Below, piece after piece: positions 62,601 through 64,000 of a stretch of 64,000 nt of DNA. Numbering within the stretch: position 1 is the first letter of the stretch; each line of letters begins with the position of its first letter. Below the pieces are notes generated by a model. The model ran no database searches. It saw nothing but the letters and a program-made list of their open reading frames with translations, and had not been told where the DNA came from. A program made the translations under genes and the position numbers. The stretch lies in the NCBI RefSeq assembly GCF_900747795.2, contig NC_041401.2, positions 120,811,722-120,875,721 on the forward strand, given 5' to 3'. Origin of the DNA: Erpetoichthys calabaricus. Taxonomy: Eukaryota; Chordata; Cladistia; Polypteriformes; Polypteridae.

Positions 62601-64000
62601 ACCCGCGACCTCCCTTCCTATAGACATCGGCTTTATGTGCGTCTTCTTCAAGTAATTCAACATGCGAATGCCATTCCAAATACATGTCTAGTCTCTTTCA
62701 GTAATGCGGTTTAAATGATGCATCACAAAGAATAGATAAGCGCCTTGAAAGAGGTCTCTAGTGCCTCAGCTTCAAGTTCGGGGATGAAGAAATCTCTAAG
62801 GGTGGCGGGGAACAAGAACTGGACGGGAGACAGCATCGACACAACCACTGGCGAATGGAGCAGAGAAGAGTGAAGTTAATGACATTCACTGCACCTTTAG
62901 TGCTATTCGGGATCGCGGGAGCGGAGCCTTTTATGGCAGCATTTGAGGCAAAGCAGGAGCCGATCCGGAACGGAAGGTCGGTTCATTGCAGGGTTCACTC
63001 ACGCACTCGCCTGTACTCTGTTAGAGCGCTCATTAGGAGCATTCACATTTTACATTATTTACAGAGGCTATTTTTAACCATATTTTTTTATTATTATTTA
63101 GCAGCCAAACCCAGTGGTCCACCATTCATTCAAGGAACAGTATGTTACAGTGCAGGACAGACTTTAAGGCAGAGATGCTCTTTTCAGCAGCCCCATGGAT
63201 GACAATCATATAATGCAGCATTCTTTAACCGTTACTGCATTCATGCTACGGAAGTCACCTGGTATCTGGGCCTTTCGAAATCTTAGTGCAGATGAGGTGT
63301 TCATTTGAGCTGCTACATATTAAATAATTTTCAGCTACTTTCTCTATATACAATCTTTGTCCAAAACAACTGCTCAATTCCCTTGTCTTCCTTGTTTATT
63401 TCTTTATCCCTGAAGCGTTGCAGGCTAGTTCTGATGAGGATAGCGGTGGTCTTTTGAGATTCTAAGCACAAACGTAAAGGAATTTATCCCTAGATGATCT
63501 CAGAGGATGAGGTATCTTTCAATTAGAATTTCAGATGAGGAATGGAATTCAGCCACCCATAACATGCATCTTCTTCAGTCTGGGTAAAGTGTGACATAAT
63601 TAAGCTAAAAACAGCACACTGTAAACACACATCCCATTTAAAGTTGTCTAAAATGAATCAGAGACTAGATCCAAACTTTGAAACACGTCATGAAGGGCCT
63701 ACATGGACTAGGTCATGTGTTGTGGGAATACTTTATTTTCCGACTGTTTTGGGTTGAAATATTTTCATATCTCTCAGACAACCTTGGATCACAAACACAC
63801 TTGGAGTACCACCTGAAGGCAAATGAAACATCTATTGTGATGTCGTAAACTACTCTGCTGGCAGAAATACAAATGTTCATTTTGGTTAACGAAAATAATC
63901 CACCCCCCCCCCCCCCCCATATCTCAATGGGAAAGTAATGTCCTAATTTATCTTAAACCTAAAAAAATGTAATTCTCTCTGCGATGAACAGTTCAAGATT
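62601..64000. other. No recognised gene
   Basis: Non-coding at the right edge. A (C)n run lies at about 63903-63919. Human order would place further 1p36.33 neighbours beyond this edge. Confidence 0.45.

Overview
The window is vertebrate nuclear DNA, almost certainly from a ray-finned fish. It has large AT-rich introns with GT-AG junctions and CpG-rich first exons. It also has a fish-type repeat load: Tc1, Tigger, Helitron and hAT DNA elements; L1/Tx1-like, L2-like and RTE-like LINEs; V-SINEs; and 5S-rRNA-derived SINEs. The wording of the V-SINE and LINE copies reminds me of polypterid fishes (bichir, reedfish). That is recall, not a computed match.

Four host genes can be read exon by exon. 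tmem240 is on + (CDS 14493-20715, 4 exons, 175 aa). atad3 is on - (37294-22383, 16 exons, 587 aa). vwa1 is on - (44858-40678, 5 exons, 514 aa). tmem88b is on - (57285-55558, 2 coding exons, 172 aa), with a probable untranslated first exon near 62.2 kb. Every exon junction was checked for splice signals and phase, and all four reading frames close. The order TMEM88B-VWA1-ATAD3-TMEM240 is that of human 1p36.33, so this is a conserved microsynteny block. The genes do not form one pathway: TMEM240 is a neuronal membrane protein, ATAD3 a mitochondrial inner-membrane AAA+ ATPase, VWA1 a secreted matrix protein, and TMEM88B a Wnt/Dishevelled-linked membrane protein.

Layout: 0-13 kb is gene-poor and repeat-rich. 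It holds an L2-like LINE, a Helitron split by a Tigger element and carrying two further insertions, a 5S SINE, a Tc1 relic, and a long decayed LINE holding a small inverted-repeat element. 13-22 kb is tmem240, with a GA tract and CpG-rich start, and decayed tandem repeats in its introns. 22-37 kb is atad3, tail-to-tail with tmem240; its intron 10 carries a whole-looking Tc1 transposon and an L1 insertion whose target-site duplication copied the exon 10 splice donor. 37-40 kb is L1 and RTE relics. 40-45 kb is vwa1. 45-55 kb has no recognised gene and holds a 5S SINE, a LINE relic and two decayed minisatellites. 55-62.6 kb is tmem88b, whose 5' intron is largely a decayed tandem repeat broken by a hAT-type element and two V-SINEs. 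62.6-64 kb shows nothing recognisable.

I found no CRISPR, operon, LTR retrovirus, Polinton or toxin-like element, and no clearly new multi-gene system. The strongest unusual signals are the duplicated atad3 splice donor, the four-layer nested Helitron, the near-intact Tc1, the abutting convergent poly(A) signals, and the extra FN3-like exon of vwa1.
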